Assembly (NCBI RefSeq): GCF_037977235.1
Contig: NZ_CP150276.1
Span: forward strand, 2,108,001 to 2,172,000
Source: Paenibacillus sp. FSL K6-0276
GTDB taxonomy: Bacteria > Bacillota > Bacilli > Paenibacillales > Paenibacillaceae
DNA: 64,000 nt
Direction of reading: 5' to 3'
How positions within the stretch are numbered: position 1 is the stretch's first letter; every line of letters starts with the position of its first letter. Under the pieces are notes generated by a model. The model worked only from the letters and a program-made list of their open reading frames with translations, was not told where the DNA came from and did no database searches. A program made the position numbers and the translations under genes. Shown one piece after another: positions 33,714-42,292 of this stretch.

Positions 33714-34459
33714 GGGAGCCAAACAAGAATGGAGGATTTTGGAATAATCTGAGACAAGGCGGAATGCCGTCCGCGATCGCTTCGATGAGAGGTGGAGAGA
33801 CTGCTCATCAGACTGCGCAGCAAATGGCCTATATCCGATCACTCATGCGTGAGAAGCGTCGTCCTGAGGTACTGCGTACTCCGCTGTCTGAACTGGAGAC
33901 TGTTATATTTGATTTAGAGACGACAGGATTTTCTCACCAGCATGGGGATGAAATTATGTCATTCGGTGCAATTAAGGTTGTTGGAGAGAAGATTAAGGAA
34001 GATGAATGCTTTTATACATTGGTGAATTGTCAGACGGCGATCCCAGATGATATTACGAGGTTAACAGGGATAACGGAAGAGATGGCACAATCCGCCCCCT
34101 CCTTAATGGATGGTCTTCATAATTTCATGTCCTTTGTGGGTCAAAATGTGCTAGTGGCACATGCAAGCTCACATGATAAAGCTTTTCTTAATGCTGCTCT
34201 ATGGAAAACTTCTAAAGTGCAGCTTACACACCGGGTACTGGACACGATGATGCTTGCGCGTTGGCTCGAGCCGCAGCTTAGCAACTATACGCTTGATGAG
34301 CTGCTATATGTGCATGAAATTCCGATTCATGGACGTCACAATGCGTTAGAAGATGCCAAGATGACAGCCCAGCTGTGGGTGGCCTACCTTCGAGAAATTT
34401 CGGAGCGGGGCCAAGTAGATACATTGGGTGATTTATATGCTTATTTAAGTAGAACGTGA
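33710..34459 (+). CDS. DnaQ/PolC-type 3'-5' exonuclease
   Basis: 249 residues. About 60 lead residues are followed by a DEDDh exonuclease domain: ExoI VIFDLETTGF, ExoII VAHASSHDKAFLNAAL and ExoIII HNALEDAKMTAQLW. Stand-alone exonucleases of this type edit DNA ends or degrade RNA. ATG 33710 with AAAGGTGG at 33697-33704 overlaps the previous stop. The pair DUF294-exonuclease is a known genomic neighbourhood in other bacteria. The 3' end overlaps the convergent JAMM gene by 19 bases. Confidence 0.85.
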   Translation: MREPNKNGGFWNNLRQGGMPSAIASMRGGETAHQTAQQMAYIRSLMREKRRPEVLRTPLSELETVIFDLETTGFSHQHGDEIMSFGAIKVVGEKIKEDECFYTLVNCQTAIPDDITRLTGITEEMAQSAPSLMDGLHNFMSFVGQNVLVAHASSHDKAFLNAALWKTSKVQLTHRVLDTMMLARWLEPQLSNYTLDELLYVHEIPIHGRHNALEDAKMTAQLWVAYLREISERGQVDTLGDLYAYLSRT

Positions 34460-34917
34460 AGCGGGGCTTGAGATAGTCCGAGGGATAGTGTTCCTTGTTC
34501 ATTTGGCAACCGCTCAATATAAAATCCATTCAGTAAAGCAGAGTGGCCATCTTCGGTTCTGGGAGCACCTATAAGATAGATCATAAATTCAGGTCCTAGT
34601 GCTGTTAATCCTTTATAATCAGCGACCGAAGGTATAGGTTCTGAATGTGGATGGGAATGAAATAGACCGATGAGTGTCGGTACATTGTAGAGAACATTAA
34701 TCCACTCTTCAGGGTGGGGAGTAAATGTGTGCAGCGGGTCTGGCGCTACGTTGCGCATGGGTACGTAAGTATCAATGAGCATGCCACCCGCTGCGGCAGC
34801 ACCCAGCAGGACTCCGCATGCTTCATGCGGATAACAGGACAGCAAGTGCTTCCCCAGCGCTTGCTGTACGGAATATTTCAGTCTTATAGGCTGGACATTT
34901 CCCTGGAATGCTGCCAT
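34441..34917 (-). CDS. JAMM/MPN-domain metallopeptidase-like protein
   Basis: 158 residues. JAMM motif: Glu in HEACGVLLG, then GLFHSHPHSEPIPSVADY (HxH...S..D), all zinc ligands present. Bacterial JAMM proteins cleave ubiquitin-like sulfur carriers or peptides; no ThiS/MoaD-like gene is nearby, so the substrate is unknown. GAGAGAGGGG precedes the ATG at 34917. It overlaps the exonuclease gene tail to tail, with no room for a terminator between them. Confidence 0.83.
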   Translation of the reverse strand: MAAFQGNVQPIRLKYSVQQALGKHLLSCYPHEACGVLLGAAAAGGMLIDTYVPMRNVAPDPLHTFTPHPEEWINVLYNVPTLIGLFHSHPHSEPIPSVADYKGLTALGPEFMIYLIGAPRTEDGHSALLNGFYIERLPNEQGTLSLGLSQAPLHVLLK

Positions 34918-34940
34918 TTGTTCACCCCTCTCTCTTCATT

Positions 34941-34973
34941 AGGGCTTCGTCGCTGACGAAACCCTCTTTTTTG
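34941..34973 (+). terminator. Plus-strand terminator upstream of the resA-like gene
   Basis: AGGG with CCCT and TTCGTC with GACGAA (one mismatch between), 3-nt loop, then CTTTTTT. On the plus strand the first terminator after the amtB operon is this one, 480 bases past the exonuclease stop. Confidence 0.78.
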
Positions 34974-34990
34974 TCTAAAAAATAGATGGT

Positions 34991-35018
34991 TTGAAATTGA
35001 AGTTAATGAGGGTACAAT
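34991..35018 (+). promoter_or_regulatory. Promoter of the resA-like gene
   Basis: TTGAAA (34991-34996), 16 bases, TACAAT (35013-35018), 39 bases before the ATG. Confidence 0.55.
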
Positions 35019-35056
35019 AGTAGAAAACTATTCCATTTGAAAAGGAACAGACCCCT

Positions 35057-35620
35057 ATGAAAGCAGTAAATAAATTGAACATCACGATAATGATTCTAAT
35101 TGTGTGTGTAGCTGTATTTGTGGTGTGGTATAATCGTGAGCCGAAAGCTGCCGCTGTTTTTGGGCAGCAAGATGAGCCACCAATGAAAATAGGACCTAAG
35201 GCTGGATTGCTCGCCCCTTCATTTTCACTCCAAGGAACGGATGGGACTACCTATGTAGTGGATGGACCACGAGAGAAAGCGGTCATCGTTAATTTCTGGG
35301 CTTCATGGTGTGATCCCTGCCAGCAGGAAGCTCCTGAGCTTAATGCTATGGTCACTAAGTATAAGGATGTTCTAGATATTTACGGTATTAATGTGAGCAG
35401 TCAGGATTATAAACCTAATGCAGAGCGTTTTATTAAGAAATACGGTCTTGTGTTCCCAGTTATGTTTGATGTGAAAGATGAGGTGTATAGCAAATATAAC
35501 GGAGCCGTTTTTCCAACTAATGTGCTCATTGATAAGAATGGAGTGATCTCAGAGATCATTCTAGGCGTTCTTAGTCCTGAAGAGTTGGAGAAGAAAGTCA
35601 TCAAGCTTACCGGATCATAA
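35057..35620 (+). CDS. ResA/TlpA-like membrane-anchored thiol-disulfide oxidoreductase
   Basis: 187 residues. One N-terminal membrane anchor (ITIMILIVCVAVFVVWY), then a thioredoxin-fold domain outside the membrane with the active site NFWASWCDPCQQEAPE and the cis-proline segment AVFPTNVLID. Such proteins keep extracytoplasmic thiols reduced, for example for cytochrome c maturation; no ccdA or res genes are nearby. AAAGGAA site before the ATG. Single gene. Confidence 0.85.
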   Translation: MKAVNKLNITIMILIVCVAVFVVWYNREPKAAAVFGQQDEPPMKIGPKAGLLAPSFSLQGTDGTTYVVDGPREKAVIVNFWASWCDPCQQEAPELNAMVTKYKDVLDIYGINVSSQDYKPNAERFIKKYGLVFPVMFDVKDEVYSKYNGAVFPTNVLIDKNGVISEIILGVLSPEELEKKVIKLTGS

Positions 35621-35648
35621 AGGATCTACACCCAATAAATTAGAAATG

Positions 35649-35686
35649 CCCCCCTTCTTTACAGTTAAACTGTTGAAGGGGGTTCT
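35649..35686 (+). terminator. Terminator of the resA-like gene
   Basis: CCCCCTTC pairs with GAAGGGGG, inner ACAGT with ACTGT; the exit is TTCTTC, only moderately T-rich. Confidence 0.7.
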
Positions 35687-35717
35687 TCGTCATATGAATG
35701 CCTATGAGGAATATAAA

Positions 35718-37337
35718 TTAATGATTTACAAGGCCTCTAGGTTCATTATTGCCAGACTTCTCATTATCTAGCGTGAGTTGATTTAGAATTGCGTAACGCA
35801 TACTGTCAACAAGCGCTTCCCAGCTGGCTTCAATGACGTTACTGGATACGCCAACTGTGCTCCATGTGTCTGTAAAGTTCTTGGATTCAATTAGTACTCT
35901 AACCTTCGCTGCGGTCTGATCCTGTTCATCTATTACCCGTACCTTATAGTCGGATAGATGCATTTCCTTTAATTGCGGGAAGTAAGTTTGCAGTGCTTTG
36001 CGAAGAGCGTTATCGAGTGCGTTAACCGGTCCGTTACCTTCAGCAGCAGTATAGAGGTTCTCGTCGCCAACTTTCAGCTTTACAAAGGCTTCAGATACTA
36101 CTGGATGCTCTGCGTTTTTCTCAACAAGCATCTTGAAGGACTCAAAGGTAAAGGTTTCATTCATCTCGCCAGTAGCTTCCCGTAGCAGAAGTTCCAGCGA
36201 GGCATCAGCACCTTCGAATTGGTAACCTTGATGTTCCAGGGTCTTGATCTTCTCAATCACTCGACGAGCTTGCTCGCTGCTTGGATCCAGATTTAAGCCC
36301 ATATCCTGCGCTTTAGACAGCACATTGCTCTGACCTGCCAGTTCAGAGACCAGAACGCGTTGCTTGTTGCCGACAAGTTCAGGAGCGATGTGCTCATAAG
36401 TCCGTGAATCACGCATGATGGCGGAGACATGGATTCCACCTTTGTGTGCAAAAGCTGCATTTCCAACGTAAGGCTGGTTTACCGGCATATTTACATTGGC
36501 AACTTCACTGATATAGCGAGCTGTATTGGTAAGCTGTGGTAAAGAATCACCTGGAATACAATGGTAGCCCATTTTGAGCTGCAGCGTAGGAATAATGGAG
36601 CAAAGGTTAGCATTACCGCAACGTTCACCGTATCCGTTAAGGGTACCTTGTACTTGACGTGCTCCAGCTCCGATTGCACTAAGTGTGTTAGCTACCGCGA
36701 GCTCACAATCATTGTGAGTATGAATTCCGAGATTGGCTCCAGGGAGATGCTGGTTCAGAGCGGTAACAATCTCATGAATTTCATATGGCAACGTTCCGCC
36801 ATTGGTATCGCACATCACTAGCCAATCTGCACCGGCTTCCCGGGCCTTGGACAGAACGGCTGCAGCATATTCAGGATTGTTCTTGTATCCGTCGAAGAAA
36901 TGCTCGGCATCGAAGATCACTTCAAGGCCTTTGCGTTTCAGGTAGGATATGGAGTCGCCAATCATGGCGAGATTCTCCTCAAGCGTAGTCTGTAATGCCG
37001 TGTGCACGTGGAAATCCCAAGATTTCCCCACGAGTGTAGCAGCAGGAACACCTGCATCAATCATACGTTGTAAATTGTCATCGTTTTCGGCCAAGGAATT
37101 CTTCCGCCGAGTGCTGCCAAATGCAGTGATTTTAGCGTTCAGATGAAGCTCCTTGACTCTTTTGAAAAATTCAATGTCTTTATTGTTGCTTCCCGGGATG
37201 CCACCTTCAATATAGTGCACACCCAGATCATCGAGTTTCTTGGCAATCTTCAGCTTGTCGTCAGCCGACAGACTGATGCCTTCACCTTGGGTGCCGTCGC
37301 GTAGTGTAGTATCGAAGATGGAGATGGACTTAGACAT
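35718..37337 (-). CDS. cimA: (R)-citramalate synthase
   Basis: 539 residues, the CimA length. Condenses pyruvate and acetyl-CoA to citramalate, an isoleucine route independent of threonine. The DRE-TIM signature is FDTTLRDGTQGEGISLS, followed by HTHNDCELAVANTLSAIGAG and the LeuA-dimer-type C-terminal regulatory domain (DYKVRVIDEQDQTAAKVRVL). A 2-isopropylmalate synthase is the main alternative, but the length and TLRDGTQGEG favour CimA. ATG 37337 with AGGAGG; the longer ORF from 37391 has no site. Confidence 0.88.
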   Translation of the reverse strand: MSKSISIFDTTLRDGTQGEGISLSADDKLKIAKKLDDLGVHYIEGGIPGSNNKDIEFFKRVKELHLNAKITAFGSTRRKNSLAENDDNLQRMIDAGVPAATLVGKSWDFHVHTALQTTLEENLAMIGDSISYLKRKGLEVIFDAEHFFDGYKNNPEYAAAVLSKAREAGADWLVMCDTNGGTLPYEIHEIVTALNQHLPGANLGIHTHNDCELAVANTLSAIGAGARQVQGTLNGYGERCGNANLCSIIPTLQLKMGYHCIPGDSLPQLTNTARYISEVANVNMPVNQPYVGNAAFAHKGGIHVSAIMRDSRTYEHIAPELVGNKQRVLVSELAGQSNVLSKAQDMGLNLDPSSEQARRVIEKIKTLEHQGYQFEGADASLELLLREATGEMNETFTFESFKMLVEKNAEHPVVSEAFVKLKVGDENLYTAAEGNGPVNALDNALRKALQTYFPQLKEMHLSDYKVRVIDEQDQTAAKVRVLIESKNFTDTWSTVGVSSNVIEASWEALVDSMRYAILNQLTLDNEKSGNNEPRGLVNH

Positions 37338-37555
37338 GAGTGTCCTCCTAAAAGTTTTGTAAGCTTCGTCTTCCGGATTCACTTCGCGCAAAACTCACAT
37401 CGGAAGCATTGGCAAGGGAAATGAATTTATATATTATAGCATTTTTACGCGGGAATGTAACAAAGAACTTTACAGCATCTAAAGTTGACCTAACACCAAT
37501 CGAGAGGTATTCTAAATCAGACAATAGAGACCCTGAGGATAAGAAGGTAGATATT

Positions 37556-38848
37556 GTGCATAATGTTGATCAGTATTATCCAACGAGTGGCAGGGTCATC
37601 CTGCATGTGGATATGAATGCTTTTTACTGCTCTGTACATGAAGCGGAGAACCCGGATCAATACAGAGGTAAAGCTACTGCGGTTGCAGGTAGTGTTGAAT
37701 TACGAAAAGGGATTATTGTTACTTGTTCCTATGTCGCCCGTAGATTAGGGATTTCGACGGGAATGCAGGTTCAGAAGGCGCTTCGAATTTGTCCATCGCT
37801 TATCGTTATTAAGCCGGACTTCCATTTATACCGCAAATATTCTAATGCTTTTATGCAGATTGCCTATAGCTATACACCATTATTGGAAGCAGTGTCGATA
37901 GATGAATGTTACTTAGATATCACCGGCTCTCGACAATTCGGTACGCCCATGGAAATTGCGGAAACAATTCAGCGCCGAATAATGGAAGAATTGGGCTTGC
38001 CATGTTCTATCGGCATTTCCCCTAACAAGTTGCTTGCAAAGATGGCCTCGGATTTAAAGAAACCGAATGGAATTTCGGTGCTAAGACTACGGGATGTGCC
38101 TAACATCTTATGGGATAAGCCGTGTAATGAAATGTTCGGTATCGGTGGAAAAACGGCAGAGAAGCTTCGTAAGCTGGGAATTTACAGCATTGGTCAATTA
38201 GCAGCGGCTGATGAGACTATGCTGGTTGAGAACTTTGGGGTTATGGGTTCATGGCTGAAACGGGCTGGAAATGGCATCGATCATGGGATAGTTAATCCTG
38301 AGCGGGAGCAGAGTAAGTCGATCGGACATACAACCACTCTGCCTCGTGATGTAGTAGGTCTTGTTGAGGTTAGACCGATTTTACTTAATTTAAGTGATCA
38401 GGTAGCGCGTCGCTTGCGAAAGCAAGGTCTTGTTGCTTCAGGTGTGCAGCTTACCATCCGTACGCCCGACATGAAGACGATTACTCGTTCGCGTCAGCTT
38501 GAGGTGCCTTCAGAAAGTGGAGAGGATATCTACAAGTCTGTCTGTGATCTGTATGTTCGTCATTGGAACGGCGAGAAGCCGGTACGGCTGCTTGGTGTGA
38601 CATTGCAAGGATTGATTGCAAAAGAGGATTCTGCAATTCAGCTTGATTTGTTCGATTACGAACGGCAACCTAAGAAAGAGTCACTGAACAAGGCCATGGA
38701 TATGCTGCGCAATAAATTTGGTGAAAATGCAGTTCTGACCGCCGGGATGTTAAGTGATTCCCATTCTGCAAGGCTCCGTAATCATAAGGAACGCGGAACG
38801 TCCCTACAAAAGGATAATCTGCTATCAGTAGAATCTGATAAAGAATGA
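37556..38848 (+). CDS. dinB: DNA polymerase IV (DinB, Y-family)
   Basis: About 430 residues. Catalytic blocks LHVDMNAFYCSVHEAE and AVSIDECYLDITGS (SIDE), palm and little-finger domains in normal order, and the clamp-binding motif QLDLF close to the C-terminus (AIQLDLFDYE). It carries out translesion synthesis. The start is uncertain: GTG 37556 after AAGAAGGTAG gives the usual short lead before the first Asp, while ATG 37421 or TTG 37409 would add 45-49 residues unlike the family. Divergent from cimA. Confidence 0.9.
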   Translation: MHNVDQYYPTSGRVILHVDMNAFYCSVHEAENPDQYRGKATAVAGSVELRKGIIVTCSYVARRLGISTGMQVQKALRICPSLIVIKPDFHLYRKYSNAFMQIAYSYTPLLEAVSIDECYLDITGSRQFGTPMEIAETIQRRIMEELGLPCSIGISPNKLLAKMASDLKKPNGISVLRLRDVPNILWDKPCNEMFGIGGKTAEKLRKLGIYSIGQLAAADETMLVENFGVMGSWLKRAGNGIDHGIVNPEREQSKSIGHTTTLPRDVVGLVEVRPILLNLSDQVARRLRKQGLVASGVQLTIRTPDMKTITRSRQLEVPSESGEDIYKSVCDLYVRHWNGEKPVRLLGVTLQGLIAKEDSAIQLDLFDYERQPKKESLNKAMDMLRNKFGENAVLTAGMLSDSHSARLRNHKERGTSLQKDNLLSVESDKE

Positions 38849-38960
38849 CAAAAGGTTCTACGACGTGTCAAAATTAGATGCTGTAGAATGCGTCAGAAAT
38901 GCAAACGTATTGAAAATCAATTGAAATTGTATTCTTTTTATATTAATATGAGAAAAATAA

Positions 38961-39251
<291 letters not shown>

Positions 39252-39284
39252 TTACTCGATAAAGAGTAACGTGCGACACCACAT

Positions 39285-39331
39285 AAAGACATCTCCTGCG
39301 AACTTTTTGTTCAGCTAGGGATGTCTTTTTT
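39285..39331 (+). terminator. Terminator of fer
   Basis: AAAGACATC (39285-39293) pairs with GATGTCTTT (39320-39328), followed by a T run. Confidence 0.85.
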
Positions 39332-39385
39332 GCTTTGTCTGACCGATATTAATTAGGAAGGAATTATAAACACTCGGAGGTACCG

Positions 39386-40822
39386 ATGAAGAACTCACAG
39401 CACCTCAAAGCATATGTACAGATGCACCCAGATAATAAGATGGCATGGTACTTGCTGGGGAAGGAATACTATAAGAATGGCCAACAGGGAAAAGCTAACT
39501 ATTGCTTCAATCAGGCTGGGGAAGTGTATGAGGCTTTCGAGCATAGCAAGGTACCAGCTGAAATGCTACGCGAATATGAAGAGGGATTGTTGCAGGCGAG
39601 CCGCCAGCGTGAGCGGGGCCAACAAAGATTGAGATACATATCACTGGCGCTAATGCTTCTTATTCTGTTAATGGTACCTTCAGCAGTGGCTCCGGGTATT
39701 AGTGTTACAGGAGAACAGGAAGTGCTTCAAGACACGACAGCATCAGAAGTCAAAGATCTACCAGATCAAAAAGACTCAGGCCAAGAACCTGTTATCGAGG
39801 CGAAAAAAGCGATGTATACAGCGCAAGAGGATGTAGCCGCGGCTTCTCAAGGGAAGTTAATGGCGAAAATGTTGATGCGCAAAGAACCTTTTCAAGCTGC
39901 TGTATTAGGGATGGAGCGAGATGGGAAGTGGCTGCTCTGGAAAGAGAAACTTCCGCTAAATTTCACACTGCAAAAGAATGGAAAGGGACGGATGGTGTAT
40001 CAGTCTTATGATCCAAAGGCATGTGCATGTGAGCCGCCAGATCAAGGGCAACTTGCTAAGGATGCAACAGAATGGCAGAGTGACCAAGAGGAGATTGCCA
40101 CACTCTGGAGTGCAATGCGGGCTTATCAGAATCATAAAGGCAAGCTTCCAGATACATTAGCGGAGTTGACAGGATCTTTTCCAGAGAACTGGATTGGTGG
40201 GACGACAGCAGTCATGAAGCGGGAATTCAGCCCTCTAAAAGCGGTGGCTACGACCAAGATGGCACTGGGAACATCAGAAGCCACAGCGAAGCCTTCAAGC
40301 TCAACTAACGATGGTGTAAGGAGTATTCCGACAGCCTTAAGTGAGAGTGGAAGTGTTGTGAGTGACGTTCCTTTTTTTGATCAGCCACTTAGAGTAGTTG
40401 TGGATAAACAAAATCACCGATTAGCTGTAGTCAGCGGTTCTATTATTCTGCGAAATTATGCGGTAGGGCTTGGCGGAGATAAGACACCGGAGGGTAACTT
40501 CGTCATCACAGATAAAGTAGTCAATCCGAATGGTCGAGATGATGGGGATTTCGGCAGCAGAGGGTTACAGCTTTCAGATAGTAACTATGCTATTCACGGC
40601 ACCAATGAGCCTGACAGTGTCGGCAAAGATGAATCCCTTGGATGTATTCGAATGGGTCGAGAAGATGTGGAGGAGCTATTCGCACTGATTCCTAAGGGTA
40701 CGAAAGTAGTGATTAGTAAAGGGGTTCTGCCTGAAAAGCAGCTTGTGCCGGTTAAACGCTTCAGCTCCACTGCTAAGCATGATCAGACCAACCCCCACAA
40801 AGTATACCACTGGCTGAATTAG
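39386..40822 (+). CDS. L,D-transpeptidase (YkuD) with N-terminal TPR-like region and membrane anchor
   Basis: 478 residues. Residues 1-75 hold a TPR-like pair (MAWYLLGKEYYKNGQQGKAN); one membrane helix at about 85-104 (LRYISLALMLLILLMVPSAV); a ~230-residue extracellular middle region without a clear family; then a YkuD domain ending in YAIHGTNEPDSVGKDESLGC and IRM (His and catalytic Cys). It would form 3-3 cross-links or attach proteins in peptidoglycan. The cytoplasmic TPR on a wall enzyme is unusual. CGGAGG precedes ATG 39386. Confidence 0.85.
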   Translation: MKNSQHLKAYVQMHPDNKMAWYLLGKEYYKNGQQGKANYCFNQAGEVYEAFEHSKVPAEMLREYEEGLLQASRQRERGQQRLRYISLALMLLILLMVPSAVAPGISVTGEQEVLQDTTASEVKDLPDQKDSGQEPVIEAKKAMYTAQEDVAAASQGKLMAKMLMRKEPFQAAVLGMERDGKWLLWKEKLPLNFTLQKNGKGRMVYQSYDPKACACEPPDQGQLAKDATEWQSDQEEIATLWSAMRAYQNHKGKLPDTLAELTGSFPENWIGGTTAVMKREFSPLKAVATTKMALGTSEATAKPSSSTNDGVRSIPTALSESGSVVSDVPFFDQPLRVVVDKQNHRLAVVSGSIILRNYAVGLGGDKTPEGNFVITDKVVNPNGRDDGDFGSRGLQLSDSNYAIHGTNEPDSVGKDESLGCIRMGREDVEELFALIPKGTKVVISKGVLPEKQLVPVKRFSSTAKHDQTNPHKVYHWLN

Positions 40823-40956
40823 TTTCCTGCAACGATAAACAGAACGATGATTAGAAGAATTAGTAAAGTTAAACTGACGCCGATCCACATTAGCGCTTTA
40901 CGGTTAACTTCTTCTTTCTTTTGCTGCAAAGTTGGTGGTTTACGTTTAGTTGACAT
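40819..40956 (-). CDS. Small single-pass membrane protein (45 aa)
   Basis: Read from the reverse strand: starts MSTKRKPPTLQQKKEEVNRK, then one strongly hydrophobic helix (WIGVSLTLLILLIIVLFIVA) ending GN. The basic head with a positive-inside pattern and an AGAAGGT site nine bases before the ATG support it. Its stop overlaps the stop of the convergent L,D-transpeptidase gene by four bases. Not recognised. Confidence 0.62.
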   Translation of the reverse strand: MSTKRKPPTLQQKKEEVNRKALMWIGVSLTLLILLIIVLFIVAGN

Positions 40957-41167
40957 ACTGGGCATACCTTCTTTCTCTCTTAATCGCTGATTACCCCTAT
41001 ATTGTAATGCGTTTACAAGAAAATTACTATACTCTGCGTTATGGTCTCTACATACTCGTAGGGTAAAATACTTTTCTTTTGTTCAAGAAAAGGCTAAAAT
41101 TAAGAAGAAACCTACAGAATCGGGTAGACACGTGGATTAGTGAAGTACCCCTTAAGGAGCGAGAACG

Positions 41168-42262
41168 GTGTTGTATCGTAATTTTGGTAAACCAATTTTT
41201 TTTAAGATTGACCCCGAGAAGGCTCACCATCTCGTTATAGGTGGATTGGATAAATCGTCATCAGTTCCCGGCGGAAGCGCGGCGCTACGTTTAATGTACG
41301 GAGTTCCAGAAACGGCAGATTTAGCGGTTGATCTGTTCGGCCAGCATTTTCCGACTCCGGTTGGACTTGCTGCAGGATTGGATAAAAATGCCGAAGCCGT
41401 AGTCGGATTCTCTTCGATCGGGTTTGGATTTATGGAAGTGGGTACGGTCACCCCTAAGGGTCAACCAGGAAACGATAGCCCACGTTTGTTCCGTCTTCCT
41501 TCGGATGAAGCGCTGATTAATCGAATGGGCTTCAATAACGAAGGGGCTGATGCTATGGCACAGCGTCTGAAGAAATTAAAGAATCGGAGAATTCCAATAG
41601 CAGTTAATATTGGCCGGAATAAGATAACTAGTAATGAAGCGGCTCATGAAGATTATCGTCAGTGCATCCGTACGCTTTATCCGTACGGTGATTTTTTTGT
41701 GGTCAATATCAGTTCGCCGAATACACCTGGTCTGCGCAGTCTCCAGCATGGCAGTGAATTATCGTTCCTGCTAGCTCAGGTGAAGGAAGAAATGGAGATT
41801 CAGCGTAAAGCCAGTGGCATTACCAAAAGCTTGTTGGTTAAGATAGCACCAGACGTAAGTGACGCAGAGTTAGAGTATATGGTTCACACGCTGACAGAAG
41901 CTGGTATGGATGGTATTATTGCTACGAATACTACATTGAACCGTGATGGACTTAGTCATGAGAAGGCTAATGAGACGGGTGGCTTAAGCGGAAAGCCGTT
42001 ACGCGACCGTTCAACGGAGATCATTCGCAGTATTTATCGCCAGACGGAAGGGAAGATGCCGATCATAGGATCAGGCGGCATTTTCACCAGTCAGGATGCG
42101 TATGACAAGATAAGAGCAGGTGCAAGTCTGGTAGAAATTTATACAGCTCTCATCTACGAAGGACCGGAGGTAAACCGCAAATTGCATGCTGGATTACGGC
42201 AGCTCTTACGGCGGGATGGATTCAGTCATATCTCTGAAGCAGTGGGCGCTGATCACCACTAA
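41168..42262 (+). CDS. pyrD: Dihydroorotate dehydrogenase, class 2 (quinone)
   Basis: 364 residues. The N-terminal membrane-associating helix pair (LYRNFGKPIFFKIDPEKAHH) marks class 2, which passes electrons to quinone. FMN barrel blocks: VGLAAGLDKNA, VGTVTPKGQPGN, the catalytic serine region VNISSPNTPGLR, and IGSGGIF. Fourth step of pyrimidine synthesis, on the membrane face. B. subtilis uses a class 1B enzyme, so this differs from that relative. It stands apart from any pyr operon. GTG 41168 with AAGGAG eight bases upstream. Confidence 0.93.
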   Translation: MLYRNFGKPIFFKIDPEKAHHLVIGGLDKSSSVPGGSAALRLMYGVPETADLAVDLFGQHFPTPVGLAAGLDKNAEAVVGFSSIGFGFMEVGTVTPKGQPGNDSPRLFRLPSDEALINRMGFNNEGADAMAQRLKKLKNRRIPIAVNIGRNKITSNEAAHEDYRQCIRTLYPYGDFFVVNISSPNTPGLRSLQHGSELSFLLAQVKEEMEIQRKASGITKSLLVKIAPDVSDAELEYMVHTLTEAGMDGIIATNTTLNRDGLSHEKANETGGLSGKPLRDRSTEIIRSIYRQTEGKMPIIGSGGIFTSQDAYDKIRAGASLVEIYTALIYEGPEVNRKLHAGLRQLLRRDGFSHISEAVGADHH

Positions 42263-42292
42263 AGGAGACGAAAGGACAGGAGGACGAAGGCG

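Noticed and set aside
37409..37555. 49-residue N-terminal extension of DNA polymerase IV
   Set aside because: Y-family polymerases start a few residues before the first catalytic Asp; the extension has weak start signals. Not fully excluded.
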